Assembly: GCA_964490635.1 (NCBI GenBank)
Contig: CAZBCK010000029.1
Coordinates: 1-12,589, forward strand
DNA: 12,589 bases
Reading direction: 5' to 3'
Source of the DNA: JAYEHC01 sp964490635
GTDB lineage: Bacteria > Patescibacteriota > Minisyncoccia > JAHIHE01 > JAGLIN01
In this document: positions 1 through 7,075 of the stretch, piece by piece
Position numbering within the stretch: the first letter of the stretch is position 1
How the letters are laid out: each line of letters begins with the position of its first letter
Program-made: the position numbers and the translations under genes
Notes under the pieces: generated by a model
The model's database searches: none
Seen by the model: the letters and a program-made list of their open reading frames with translations, nothing else
What the model was told of the DNA's origin: nothing

Positions 1-49
1 GAAACCTGATCGCAAAGAAAACACGGAGGAAAAAATAAAATCGGATTAA
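1..49 (+). CDS. Possible 3' end of an upstream gene (partial)
   Basis: The window opens inside what may be the last codons of a gene. Two frames stay open: one from base 2 ends in KENTEEKIKSD and a TAA at 47-49, the other from base 3 ends in NLIAKKTRRKK and a TAA at 36-38. The third frame meets TGA at 7-9. A good terminator at 101-132 supports a plus-strand gene ending here. The piece is too short to identify or to choose the frame. Confidence 0.3.
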   Translation, partial: KPDRKENTEEKIKSD

Positions 50-100
50 AGATTGATTTTGCGCATATTCTGTTTGCTGTAGTATAAAACCAAAAAAGTG

Positions 101-132
101 GGTAAGCTGTGGATAGCTTACCTGTTTTTTTA
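101..132 (+). terminator. Rho-independent terminator upstream of mraZ
   Basis: A perfect 8-bp stem (GGTAAGCT, 101-108, with AGCTTACC, 115-122) with a 6-nt loop is followed by TGTTTTTTT. An A-run at 92-97 lies on the other side, so it could also act on the opposite strand. It separates any upstream gene from the mraZ transcription unit. Confidence 0.85.
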
Positions 133-213
133 TTGCGGAATTTAGACTAAGTTTTATTAAAAATGGCTTAAATAAACAGAAAAACGGTTTTTTATGGTTT
201 GGGGACGAGTGGT

Positions 214-241
214 TTGACTATTGTTATATATGGTGTATAAT
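214..241 (+). promoter_or_regulatory. Sigma70-like promoter of the mraZ (dcw) operon
   Basis: TTGACT at 214-219 matches five of six bases of the -35 consensus. A perfect TATAAT lies at 236-241 after a 16-nt spacer. The expected transcription start, about 247-249, falls at the first of the MraZ-type boxes, about 85 nt before the mraZ start codon. Confidence 0.8.
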
Positions 242-247
242 GGAGAT

Positions 248-277
248 ATGGTGTAGAAAAGTGGATGAAAGTGGGGA
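248..277 (+). promoter_or_regulatory. Probable MraZ operator: three boxes at 10-bp spacing
   Basis: Two near-identical decamers, AAAGTGGATG (258-267) and AAAGTGGGGA (268-277), follow a degenerate third, ATGGTGTAGA (248-257). The spacing of exactly 10 bp matches the helically phased boxes that MraZ binds: AAAGTG(T/G)N3 in mycoplasmas and TGGG-centred repeats with 5-nt gaps in E. coli. The boxes sit on the predicted transcription start, where a bound MraZ ring would block RNA polymerase, so negative autoregulation is inferred. Binding itself is not shown. Confidence 0.75.
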
Positions 278-287
278 ATAGTTAAAA

Positions 288-316
288 ACAACACCCCTAA
301 CCCCTCTCAAGAGGGG
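288..316 (+). repeat. GC-rich hairpin repeat in the mraZ leader
   Basis: CCCCTC (301-306) pairs with GAGGGG (311-316) across a TCAA loop, preceded by CACCCCTAA. The motif resembles the two copies between rsmH and the ftsL-like gene (AAACCCCTCCC and a CAGGGGAGG hairpin), so it is probably a dispersed REP-like repeat. It lies in the 5' leader 18 bases before the mraZ start codon and has no T-tract, so it is not a normal terminator. Confidence 0.6.
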
Positions 317-333
317 AATTAAAATAAAAGAGT

Positions 334-765
334 ATGTTTATTGGCGAATATAATCATAACCTAGACGAAAAAGGGCGGCTGGCTATTCCTGTTAAGTTTA
401 GAGATGATCTGAAAAAAGGAGCTGTGGTCACGAAAGGGCTTGATGGTTGTTTGTTTTTATATACGATGAACGAATGGAAAATCTTGGCTGAAAAGTTGAG
501 TCGTTTGCCAATCAGCCAGTCTGGCACGCGCGCGTTTGCCAGACTAATGCTTGCCGGCGCAATGGATGTGCAAATTGATAAACAAGGAAGAATAGTTATT
601 CCTGATTATCTGAGGAAATACGCGGGAATGAAAAAGAAAATCGTTGTGAGCGGACTATATAGTCGTTTGGAAATATGGGATGAGAATAGCTGGGAAAAAT
701 ATAAAAAGAGAACAGAGAAAGAAAGTGAAGATATAGCGGAGAAGTTGGGAGAGATTGGGGTATAG
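334..765 (+). CDS. mraZ: Transcriptional regulator MraZ
   Basis: MraZ is a ring-forming DNA-binding protein that represses its own division/cell-wall operon. The 143-residue product has the usual family length and two tandem SpoVT-AbrB-type domains, each with its signature: DEKGRLAIP (residues 11-19) and DKQGRIVIP (82-90). The opening MFIGEYNHNLD is typical of MraZ starts, which supports the ATG at 334 although only a weak purine stretch (AAAAGAG) precedes it. It is the first gene of the plus-strand run leading to rsmH, an ftsL-like gene, a PBP and murF, the conserved order of the dcw cluster. Promoter and phased boxes lie at 214-277. It appears intact. Confidence 0.96.
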   Translation: MFIGEYNHNLDEKGRLAIPVKFRDDLKKGAVVTKGLDGCLFLYTMNEWKILAEKLSRLPISQSGTRAFARLMLAGAMDVQIDKQGRIVIPDYLRKYAGMKKKIVVSGLYSRLEIWDENSWEKYKKRTEKESEDIAEKLGEIGV

Positions 766-774
766 AAGAAGTCA

Positions 775-788
775 AAAGTTCATAAAGT
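775..788 (+). repeat. 14-bp direct repeat, left copy
   Basis: AAAGTTCATAAAGT occurs here, just upstream of the four-helix-bundle gene, and again without mismatch at 1160-1173 just after it. A further partial copy (GCAAAGTT) follows at 791-798. The pair may be a duplicated target or a recombination footprint of a cassette insertion. Confidence 0.6.
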
Positions 789-804
789 TTGCAAAGTTGA
801 GGAT

Positions 805-1148
805 ATGAGAATAGAAAAGTTTGAAGATATTATTGCTTGGCAAAAATCTGGAGAATTGTCTTTGGCTATCTATGAGAAATTTAAGGATAATAATGATTTT
901 GCTTTTAAAAATCAAATACAGCGAGCTGCTGTTTCTGTAATGAATATATTGCCAAGGGATTTGGAAGGAAAGGCAATAAAGAATTTAAACATTTTTTATT
1001 TATTACCAAAGGTTCTTGTGGAGAAGTGAGATCAATGTTCTATCTGGCTTCAAAACTGGAATATTTGCCAGAAGAAGATTTCAAAAAGTTTTATAATTTG
1101 TCAATAGAAATTTCCAAAATATTATCTGGTTTCATTAAAATATTATAG
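805..1148 (+). pseudogene. Four-helix-bundle (S23/IVP-type) protein gene, one-base deletion
   Basis: The start (MRIEKFEDIIAWQKSGEL, then NQIQRAAVSVMN) matches the four-helix-bundle family first seen as ORFs within 23S rRNA intervening sequences. In the starting frame the family pattern is lost after residue 47 and translation stops at 1027-1029. Moving to the frame of 948-1148 restores it: IAKGFGRKGNKEFKHF, TKGSCGEVRSMF and an end at TAG 1146-1148. Removing one base from an expected ATG AAT AAT ATT near 943-948 explains the break. A repaired product would be about 114 residues, the usual family length. The family's cellular role is poorly known. The gene interrupts the usual mraZ-rsmH junction and is bracketed by direct repeats. 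A sequencing error remains possible, but every adjacent core gene is intact. Confidence 0.82.
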
Positions 1149-1149
1149 T

Positions 1150-1228
1150 TATAAAGTAGAAAGTTCATAAAGTAAAAAGTTAAACTTTATAACTTTATAA
1201 CTTTATAACTTTATAACTTTCTACTTTT
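1150..1228 (+). repeat. 8-bp tandem repeat and inverted partners abutting rsmH
   Basis: Four perfect copies of ACTTTATA (1184-1215) and a fifth variant ACTTTCTA (1216-1223) end five bases before the rsmH ATG. The reverse-complement units TATAAAGT (1150-1157) and CATAAAGT (1166-1173) precede them, so the segment can fold into a long AT-only hairpin. The second 14-bp direct repeat (1160-1173) is embedded in it. The tract replaces any Shine-Dalgarno sequence for rsmH. Confidence 0.75.
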
Positions 1229-2182
1229 ATGTCTTATTTTCATATTCCAGTTTTATTAAAAGAAGTTGTTGAAGCGATAGATCCGAAACCCGGAGAGAAT
1301 TTGGTTGACGGAACTGTCGGGGAAGGAGGACACGCTAAGGCGATTTTAGAAAAAACATCTTCTGATGGAAAATTGTTGGGAATTGATCTAGACAGTGAAG
1401 CGATAATAGCGAGTAAAAGAAAACTGGAAAAATATTCGGAAAGAATAATTTTAAAAAAAGGAAATTTTGTTGATTTCAATGAATTTGCGAAAGAATATAG
1501 TTTTTATCCAATCAATATATTTTTTCTGGATTTGGGAATTTCGTCCCAGCAGCTCAATAATGAAGCGCTTGGAATTTCGTTTTTAAAAAATGCTCCTCTT
1601 GATATGAGAATGGGCGGATACAGTTATAAAACAAATAATAAAAAAACTGCTGAATATATTGTTAATAGTTACAGTAAGGAAAAAATAGTATCAATTTTAA
1701 AAGATTATGGTGAGGAAAGATATGCTAAAAATATCGCCAGCGAAATAGTAAAAGAGAGAAAAATAAAAAAAATAGTCAACACGCAGCAATTGGTTAATAT
1801 AATTTCAAAGGCAGTTCCGGAACGATATAAAAATCAAAGAATTCATTTTGCAACAAGGACCTTTCAGGCGTTACGGATCGCGGTTAATGATGAACTTGAG
1901 AATCTTGGAAAAGTATTGCCACAAATGATGGAAGATTTGGAAATCGGTGGAAGAATCGCAATAATATCTTTTCATTCGCTTGAGGATAGAATAGTCAAGC
2001 AATTTTTTCGAAAAGAATCAAAGGACTGCATTTGCGATTCGGAAGTGCCAGTGTGTGTTTGCAAACATAAAAAGAGACTGGAGATTATTACTAAAAAGCC
2101 AATTACCGCAAGCAAAGAGGAAATTTCAAGAAACCCGAGGTCAAGAAGCGCGAAATTGAGAGTGGCGAGAAAGATAGCGTAG
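1229..2182 (+). CDS. rsmH: 16S rRNA (cytosine(1402)-N4)-methyltransferase RsmH
   Basis: RsmH (MraW) transfers a methyl group from S-adenosylmethionine to N4 of C1402 in the 16S rRNA decoding centre. The 317 residues match the family length. Visible motifs are HIPVLLKEVVEAI (6-18), the SAM-binding DGTVGEGGHAKAIL (27-40) with GIDLDSEA (51-58), FLDLGISSQQLN (99-110), PLDMRM (123-128), FATRTFQALRIAVNDEL (207-223), SFHSLEDR (247-254) and the basic end RNPRSRSAKLR. A Cys pair set, CIC (267-269) and CVC (276-278), lies in the region where some relatives carry similar Cys pairs. There is no Shine-Dalgarno: the ATG follows an ACTTTATA tandem repeat. The next gene begins 140 bp downstream, across an inverted repeat pair. 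Confidence 0.97.
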   Translation: MSYFHIPVLLKEVVEAIDPKPGENLVDGTVGEGGHAKAILEKTSSDGKLLGIDLDSEAIIASKRKLEKYSERIILKKGNFVDFNEFAKEYSFYPINIFFLDLGISSQQLNNEALGISFLKNAPLDMRMGGYSYKTNNKKTAEYIVNSYSKEKIVSILKDYGEERYAKNIASEIVKERKIKKIVNTQQLVNIISKAVPERYKNQRIHFATRTFQALRIAVNDELENLGKVLPQMMEDLEIGGRIAIISFHSLEDRIVKQFFRKESKDCICDSEVPVCVCKHKKRLEIITKKPITASKEEISRNPRSRSAKLRVARKIA

Positions 2183-2193
2183 TTCTATCGTTC

Positions 2194-2295
2194 TTCCTCT
2201 GATAAGGGGGGGGGTTAGAGGGGGTTTTGAAAACAGGAATATTATAGATAAAAAATTAAAAACCCCTCCCAGCCTCCTCTTATCAGGGGAGGAGC
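2194..2295 (+). repeat. Inverted pair of GC-rich hairpin repeats between rsmH and ftsL-like gene
   Basis: The left copy (about 2194-2228: CTCTGATAAGGGG, then GGGGGTTTT) is the imperfect reverse complement of the right copy (about 2260-2295: AAAACCCCTCCC, then CTTATCAGGGGAGG). The right copy folds by itself: CCTCCTC (2273-2279) pairs with GGGGAGG (2286-2292), with one G-T wobble and a TTATCA loop. The family resembles the hairpin at 288-316. Lying inside an apparent operon, it could pause or protect the transcript. No T-tract follows. Confidence 0.7.
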
Positions 2296-2322
2296 TTAAT
2301 TTAAATTCCTGTGTAATTAATT

Positions 2323-2685
2323 ATGGCAAAATCTTTATCATTCAAACATTTAAATAGAAAGAGAAACAAAATAAGAAAAAAAACTGTTTCTTATAAAATA
2401 AAAAAGAATAAGTTAATTCTCGGTTCTTTTGTTGTTCTCTTAATTTGCGCTATGGGTTTTGTGTATATGTCTAAAATAAATAATGTCGCGACTAAGGGTT
2501 ATGAGATAGAAAATTACAAGAAAAAATTGTCTGAACTTGAAAAAGAAAAACAGAAAATGGCAGTTGAGTTGGCTGATCTGAAATCAATCCGGATTCTTGA
2601 CAATGAAAATGATAATCTTATAGCTATTAACCATAAAGATATTGCCTATGTAATTTCAGCTTCTGATACAGTTGCTATGAAATAA
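2323..2685 (+). CDS. FtsL/DivIC-like septum protein
   Basis: This is a small bitopic membrane protein of the type that, with its partners, activates septal peptidoglycan synthesis by FtsW and FtsI. The 120 residues begin with a very basic cytoplasmic segment (residues 1-30, rich in K/R). One transmembrane helix follows (about 31-49, LILGSFVVLLICAMGFVYM), then a heptad-like coiled coil rich in E, K and L (about 57-88) and a short tail. Sequence identity in this family is low, so the call rests on architecture and position: directly between rsmH and the division PBP, as ftsL is in most dcw clusters. The PBP start lies 8 bp after its stop, so the two are co-transcribed. There is no evident Shine-Dalgarno. 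DivIC/FtsB is an alternative name. Confidence 0.8.
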   Translation: MAKSLSFKHLNRKRNKIRKKTVSYKIKKNKLILGSFVVLLICAMGFVYMSKINNVATKGYEIENYKKKLSELEKEKQKMAVELADLKSIRILDNENDNLIAINHKDIAYVISASDTVAMK

Positions 2686-2693
2686 AATATGTT

Positions 2694-4433
2694 ATGAGAA
2701 AAATGTCCAGAAATTTTTGCGGTAAGTATAATTTTGCTTGGCGCCTGCGTCTGCTTGTTGTGTTTATCGCAATATTTTTTTTCATAATTTTATTTAGAAT
2801 TTTTCAAGTTCAAGTTATAAAACACAATTTCTATTCCGTTTTAGCGCAGGATCAGCATGAATTTTTTGAAAATATATTTCCAAAAAGGGGAGAAATATTT
2901 ATTAGGGATGCATATTCGGATAATGTTTATCCTTTGGCTATCAATAAAGAAATGAATTTCGTTTATGCTGTTCCGGTAAACATCGAAAATAAAAAAGAAA
3001 CAGCAAAGAAACTTTCTGAAATATTGGAGATGGATGAAGAAGATGTTTTTAATATTATAAATAAAGAAAACGATCCTTATGAAATTGTAAAGCGCAGAGT
3101 TTGCGATGAAAAAGCGGACAAAATAAGAAATGAAAATATTTTGGGAATAGCTGTTTCCTCTGAAACATTCAGGTATTATCCGGGCGGTTATCTGGCGGCG
3201 AATGTTGTTGGATTTTTGGGACATAAAGAGAGCAAAAAGATAGGGCAATATGGAATAGAAGAATATTATAACGAAAGACTTGAAGGAAAAATGGGTTTTC
3301 TGGAACTGGAAAAAGATGCCTCCGGAAAATGGATATTTTTTGGATTAAAAAATACGCAGGATTCAAAAAATGGCGATGATATAATATTGACCATTGATCA
3401 GACGATACAATATATTTCTGAGAAAAAGCTTAAGGAGGCGGTTGACAAATATGAAGCGGAAAGCGGAAATCTGATTGTAATGAACCCGAAAACCGGTGCG
3501 ATTATTGCCATGGCGCAATATCCAAGTTACAACCCAAATGAATATTTCAAAGAGGAAGATATGAGTGTCTTTTTAAATTCAAATATTTATAGTGTTTATG
3601 AGCCGGGATCTGTTCAAAAACCGATTACAATTGCTATCGGAATTGATCTTGGTAAGATTAGTCCAAATACAACATATACTGATGAAGGAGTTTTAAAAAT
3701 TGATGGTTGGACTATTAATAATTCTAATAGAAAAAAAAACGGCAAGCAAAATATGATTCAAGTTCTTGAAAAGTCTTTGAATACCGGAACAGTGTTTGTT
3801 CAACAGCAGATAGGCAAAGATAGTTTTTATAAATATCTGAAAAAATTCGGACTTGACGAATTAACAGGAGTTGAAATTAGCGGAGAAGTAAAGGGAAATC
3901 TTTCTAATCTTGAAAAAGGGAGAGATATAAACTATGCGACAGCTTCCTTCGGACAGGGGATTTCCGTTACGCCCTTAGCAATTCTTGCGGCAATTTCCTC
4001 TTTTGCAAATGACGGAAAACTAATGAAACCATATATTGTTGATGAATTTATTTATCCTAACGGCTTATCAGAAAAAAATAATCCAAAATTTATTCGCCAT
4101 GTTGTCTCTGCAAAAACAGCGAATCTGGTTTCGGCGATGATGGTTAGTGTTATAGAGAATGGTCATGCGAAGCAGGCAAAAATAGATGGATATAAATTTG
4201 CGGGAAAAACGGGAACTTCTCAAATTCCAAAGAAAGAAGGAAGAGGATATGAAAAAGATAAAATGATACACACTTTCGTCGGCTTTGGTCCGATCCCAAA
4301 TCCAAAATTTTCAATTTTGGTTAAATTGGATAGTCCAAAAGTGCCTTATGCTGCAAACACAACAGCTTATGTTTTCAAAGATATGGCTTTGGAACTTGTA
4401 AGTTATTATAATATTTCGCCAAATGTATTTTAA
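2694..4433 (+). CDS. ftsI: Class B penicillin-binding protein (FtsI/PBP2-type transpeptidase)
   Basis: This enzyme cross-links septal peptidoglycan outside the membrane through an acyl-enzyme on Ser306. The 579 residues contain one N-terminal membrane anchor (about 18-42), a PBP dimerisation domain (about 60-225, with PKRGEIFIRD at 63-72 and YYPGGYLAANVVGFLG at 161-176) and a transpeptidase domain (about 255-570). The three active-site motifs are present: SVQK (306-309, in YEPGSVQKP), SLN (361-363) and KTG (505-507, in FAGKTGTSQ). Gln is unusual at the third SxxK position, where Phe or Met is common, but the catalytic Ser and Lys are kept. No PASTA domain is present. It follows the ftsL-like gene by 8 bp and precedes murF, the classical position of ftsI, which favours the division enzyme over an elongation PBP2. 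Confidence 0.93.
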   Translation: MRKMSRNFCGKYNFAWRLRLLVVFIAIFFFIILFRIFQVQVIKHNFYSVLAQDQHEFFENIFPKRGEIFIRDAYSDNVYPLAINKEMNFVYAVPVNIENKKETAKKLSEILEMDEEDVFNIINKENDPYEIVKRRVCDEKADKIRNENILGIAVSSETFRYYPGGYLAANVVGFLGHKESKKIGQYGIEEYYNERLEGKMGFLELEKDASGKWIFFGLKNTQDSKNGDDIILTIDQTIQYISEKKLKEAVDKYEAESGNLIVMNPKTGAIIAMAQYPSYNPNEYFKEEDMSVFLNSNIYSVYEPGSVQKPITIAIGIDLGKISPNTTYTDEGVLKIDGWTINNSNRKKNGKQNMIQVLEKSLNTGTVFVQQQIGKDSFYKYLKKFGLDELTGVEISGEVKGNLSNLEKGRDINYATASFGQGISVTPLAILAAISSFANDGKLMKPYIVDEFIYPNGLSEKNNPKFIRHVVSAKTANLVSAMMVSVIENGHAKQAKIDGYKFAGKTGTSQIPKKEGRGYEKDKMIHTFVGFGPIPNPKFSILVKLDSPKVPYAANTTAYVFKDMALELVSYYNISPNVF

Positions 4434-4458
4434 TGTTTTTAGAATTTCCTCACTTTTC

Positions 4459-4487
4459 TGTCATTCCGGAAAATTTCTGGGATGACA
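4459..4487 (+). repeat. Single TGTCATTCC-type hairpin between PBP and murF
   Basis: TGTCATTCCGGAA (4459-4471) pairs with TTCTGGGATGACA (4475-4487) in a 13-bp stem with two G-T wobbles and a 3-nt loop. No T-run follows, so it is better seen as a solitary REP-like unit related to the pair at 7076-7242 than as a terminator. It fills much of the 109-bp gap before murF. Confidence 0.7.
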
Positions 4488-4542
4488 ATGGTGTGGGAAA
4501 GTCTTGATGTGAATATTTTAACAAGTTTTTTATATACTAATT

Positions 4543-5811
4543 ATGCGATTCATAATCATAAAAATTCTAAATATTTTATCCAAAAAAATACTGGCTAAAT
4601 ATAAACCAGTGGTTATTGGTATTACGGGAAGTATTGGAAAAAGCAGCGCGAAAAAAGCAATTTATGAAGTATTAAAAAATAAGCAAAAAGTAGTATGTAG
4701 TAAAAATTGTCATAGGACAGATGTGGGAATTCCTTTGGCGATTATTGGTGTTGAGAGCGGAGGAAAATCAATCGGTAAGTGGATAAAAATTATTTTTTCT
4801 GCTGTTAAAATGATAATTAAAAAAACGGAATACCCGGATGTATTAATTCTGGAGATGGGTGTTGACAGACCGTATGATATGGAAAAAATGCTTAAAATCG
4901 TAAAACCGGATATTGGAATATTGACTGGTATTGGAAAGTTTCCTCCGCATTTAAAATATTTCAAAAACGCGAAACATATAGCGAAAGAAAAAAGTATGCT
5001 TATCAGATCTCTTAGAAAAAGAAATGTCGCAATATTGAATTATGATGATGAAGTTGTAAAGAATTTAATAGAAAACACAAGAGCTAAAATAATAACTTAT
5101 GGATTTGGTGATAGCGCTGTTATAAAGGCGGAAGAAATATTTTTAGGGGACAGAAAGTGGAAAATAAAAAGCGGTTTGATTGGGATGAGTTTCAAGATTT
5201 CTTATCAGGGAACAACGATTCCGTTTAGACTTCCTTTCTCTTTGGGCAGGGGGCATATTTATGCGGCTCTTTCGGCTGTTTCTGTTGGAATTCATTTTGG
5301 ATACAACTTAGTCGAAATATCTGAAATACTTTCCAATTACAAACCGCTTTCGGGAAGGATGAATCTTATCAAAGGAATAAACAATTCATTGATAATTAAT
5401 GATACCTTCAATTCCAATCCCGCTTCAGCGATGTCAGCCCTGGAAACTTTAAAAAAACTTGACGCTGTGAGAAGATTGGCGGTTCTTGGTGATATGCTTG
5501 AGCTTGGAGAATATTGTGAAACGGGGCATCGGGAAATAGGGGAATTTGTTGTAAGATCGGCTGACTTGCTTTTTACCTATGGGGAAGGAGGTAGGATTAT
5601 TTTTGAACAAGCGAAAAAAAGCGGAATGAAAGAAAATCAGGTTTTTCATTTTGACGATGTTAATGATTTAATCAAATTATTAAAAAACACAATCAAATCA
5701 ACTGACGCTATTTTAGTTAAAGGATCAAGGGCGATGCGAATGGAAAATATTGTAAAGGAAATTATAGCAGAGCAGGGAAAAGCGGAAGAGTTGCTGGTGA
5801 AGAGCATATAG
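4543..5811 (+). CDS. murF: MurF-type Mur ligase lacking the N-terminal substrate domain
   Basis: MurF ligases use ATP to add D-Ala-D-Ala to UDP-MurNAc-tripeptide in the cytoplasm. The 422-residue product has the ATP-binding Mur central domain (P-loop GITGSIGKSSAK, 26-37; LILEMG, 101-106; PPHL, 135-138) and the C-terminal domain (INDTFNSNP, 285-293; VLGDMLELGE, 314-323; GH, 328-329; KGSRAMRME, 393-401). The last three blocks are characteristic of MurF. In canonical MurF the P-loop lies around residue 105-110. Here it starts at 26, so the N-terminal UDP-binding domain is missing and a hydrophobic, basic helix (1-20) takes its place. An in-frame TAA at 4519-4521 rules out a longer start. The P-loop has GKSS where GKTT is usual. 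It ends the plus-strand dcw run. A related ligase with another substrate cannot be excluded. Confidence 0.87.
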   Translation: MRFIIIKILNILSKKILAKYKPVVIGITGSIGKSSAKKAIYEVLKNKQKVVCSKNCHRTDVGIPLAIIGVESGGKSIGKWIKIIFSAVKMIIKKTEYPDVLILEMGVDRPYDMEKMLKIVKPDIGILTGIGKFPPHLKYFKNAKHIAKEKSMLIRSLRKRNVAILNYDDEVVKNLIENTRAKIITYGFGDSAVIKAEEIFLGDRKWKIKSGLIGMSFKISYQGTTIPFRLPFSLGRGHIYAALSAVSVGIHFGYNLVEISEILSNYKPLSGRMNLIKGINNSLIINDTFNSNPASAMSALETLKKLDAVRRLAVLGDMLELGEYCETGHREIGEFVVRSADLLFTYGEGGRIIFEQAKKSGMKENQVFHFDDVNDLIKLLKNTIKSTDAILVKGSRAMRMENIVKEIIAEQGKAEELLVKSI

Positions 5812-5860
5812 TGTTTTGATAATTATATAACCTTTTTATTTTAATCTGTTTGTGAAAACC

Positions 5861-6036
5861 TGTTATTCTGAACTTGTTTCAGAATCTTTGTTATTTTTAG
5901 ATTTAGTTTATATTTATAATGCTGTGAATTATATTAAAATGCTTATCGTGTTTTCGATTTAGTAAAAAGATTTAATGATCTGTAGGTTTGGTCAGATATA
6001 GAAGAGAATAGATTCTGAAACAAGTTTAGAATAACA
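5861..6036. repeat. 27-bp inverted repeat pair between convergent murF and obgE
   Basis: The left arm (5861-5887, beginning TGTTATTCTGAACTTG) and the right arm (6010-6036, ending AGAATAACA) are reverse complements with one mismatch in 27. Each arm also folds by itself: in the left arm ATTCTGAA (5865-5872) pairs with TTCAGAAT (5878-5885) and is followed by a T-rich stretch that may help end murF transcription. The 122 bp between the arms are AT-rich with no ORF. Confidence 0.85.
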
Positions 6037-6040
6037 AAGT

Positions 6041-7021
6041 TTACCCCTGATTATTATAAACCTTTTTGTCTTTAATTCCGTTCAACAACTTTTTAACTTC
6101 TTCAACACTATCTTCATCATAAATTGAAACAGGCAAAACATTTGCGCTGATTTTTTTTAGTTCCTTTATTTTTTTCTTAACTTCTTTTTCCGTTATCAAA
6201 TCAATTTTTGTCAGGAAAATATATTCTCGTTTTTTTATTAGATCTTCGCTATATTTTTCAAGCTCTTTTCTGATAATCTTATAATCATTCAGTAAATCTT
6301 CTGATTCCGAAGAAAGGCAGTGAATGAGAGTTTTGGTCCTTTTAATATGTCGCAAAAATTTTACACCAAGTCCTTTTCCGGTTGACGCGTCTTTAATAAG
6401 CCCGGGAATATCGGCGATAATCAGTCCGTAAAAATTTCCGAGATTCGGTTCAAGGGTCGTGAAATGATATGAAGCGACTTTCGCGTTTGCTTTGGTAAGA
6501 ACATTCAATAAACTTGATTTTCCCGCGCTTGGCAAACCAATAAATCCGACATCAGCGATCAGGCGAAGTTCCAAAAGAAAATCAAATTGCTGTCCGACTA
6601 TTCCTTTTTCGCATTCTCTCGGTGTTGTGTTTGTTGATGATCTGAAAAAATAATTTCCTCTTCCTCTTTTTCCGCCCTTAGCTAACAAAACTTTTTCGTT
6701 GACTTCTACAACTTCCAGATCCCTGCCAGTAATAAGATTGTGAGCGATTGTTCCAGTTGGAACTTTCAAAACCAGATCTTTCCCTTTTCTGCCAATAAGA
6801 ATTTTATTTTTTCCGTCAATGCCGTCTTCGGCCGAGAATTTTTTTTTGAAACGAAATTTGTTCAAAGCAGTTAAATTTGAGGTTCCCTCCAAATAAACGC
6901 TCCCGCCATTTCCACCGTCTCCGCCAGTCGGTCCTTTCTCATATTTGTTTTTATTAAAAGCAACACAGCCGTCTCCGCCTTTTCCTCCATTTATTTTAAT
7001 TTTCACTTCGTCTACTAACAT
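6041..7021 (-). CDS. obgE: Obg-family GTPase
   Basis: Obg proteins are GTPases that act in late assembly of the large ribosomal subunit and stress responses. The 326-residue product carries the glycine-rich Obg fold (about 1-155; GGKGGDGCVAFNK at 12-24, GPTGGDGGNGGSV at 30-42, LAKGGKRGRGN at 113-123). The G domain follows: G1 GLPSAGKSS (162-170), G2 at FTTLEP (187-192), G3 DIPGL (204-208) and G4 TKID (271-274). G1 has Ala and Ser where GFPSVGKST is common, and DIPGLIKDAS replaces the usual DIPGLIEGA. There is no C-terminal OCT domain, as in many short Obg proteins. It converges on murF and lies 270 bp downstream of the same-strand flavoprotein, with an inverted repeat pair between. The start MLVDEVKIKI is typical. 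Confidence 0.96.
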   Translation of the reverse strand: MLVDEVKIKINGGKGGDGCVAFNKNKYEKGPTGGDGGNGGSVYLEGTSNLTALNKFRFKKKFSAEDGIDGKNKILIGRKGKDLVLKVPTGTIAHNLITGRDLEVVEVNEKVLLAKGGKRGRGNYFFRSSTNTTPRECEKGIVGQQFDFLLELRLIADVGFIGLPSAGKSSLLNVLTKANAKVASYHFTTLEPNLGNFYGLIIADIPGLIKDASTGKGLGVKFLRHIKRTKTLIHCLSSESEDLLNDYKIIRKELEKYSEDLIKKREYIFLTKIDLITEKEVKKKIKELKKISANVLPVSIYDEDSVEEVKKLLNGIKDKKVYNNQG

Positions 7022-7062
7022 AAGGTTATTTTAATATTTTAGACATTATGTTTTAAAGCTAG

Positions 7063-7068
7063 ATTATA
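7063..7068 (-). promoter_or_regulatory. Possible -10 element of an obgE promoter
   Basis: On the minus strand a perfect TATAAT lies here, 42 bases upstream of the obgE ATG. No convincing -35 is visible at the right distance, where the hairpin of the 7076-7242 repeat lies. The 270-bp gap from the flavoprotein gene makes a separate obgE promoter plausible. Confidence 0.35.
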
Positions 7069-7075
7069 TTTGATC

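Noticed and set aside
288..316. Hairpin in the mraZ leader as a terminator/attenuator
   Set aside because: No T-tract follows the stem, and similar hairpins recur elsewhere in the window, so a dispersed repeat is more likely than a dedicated attenuator.
940..950. Programmed frameshift in the four-helix-bundle gene
   Set aside because: No slippery heptamer or homopolymer is present at ATGAATATATT. A one-base deletion explains the change more simply.
1184..1223. Short tandem repeats as a CRISPR array or replication-origin iteron set
   Set aside because: Units are 8 bp with no spacers, and no cas or initiator gene is nearby. A simple slippage repeat is the better description.
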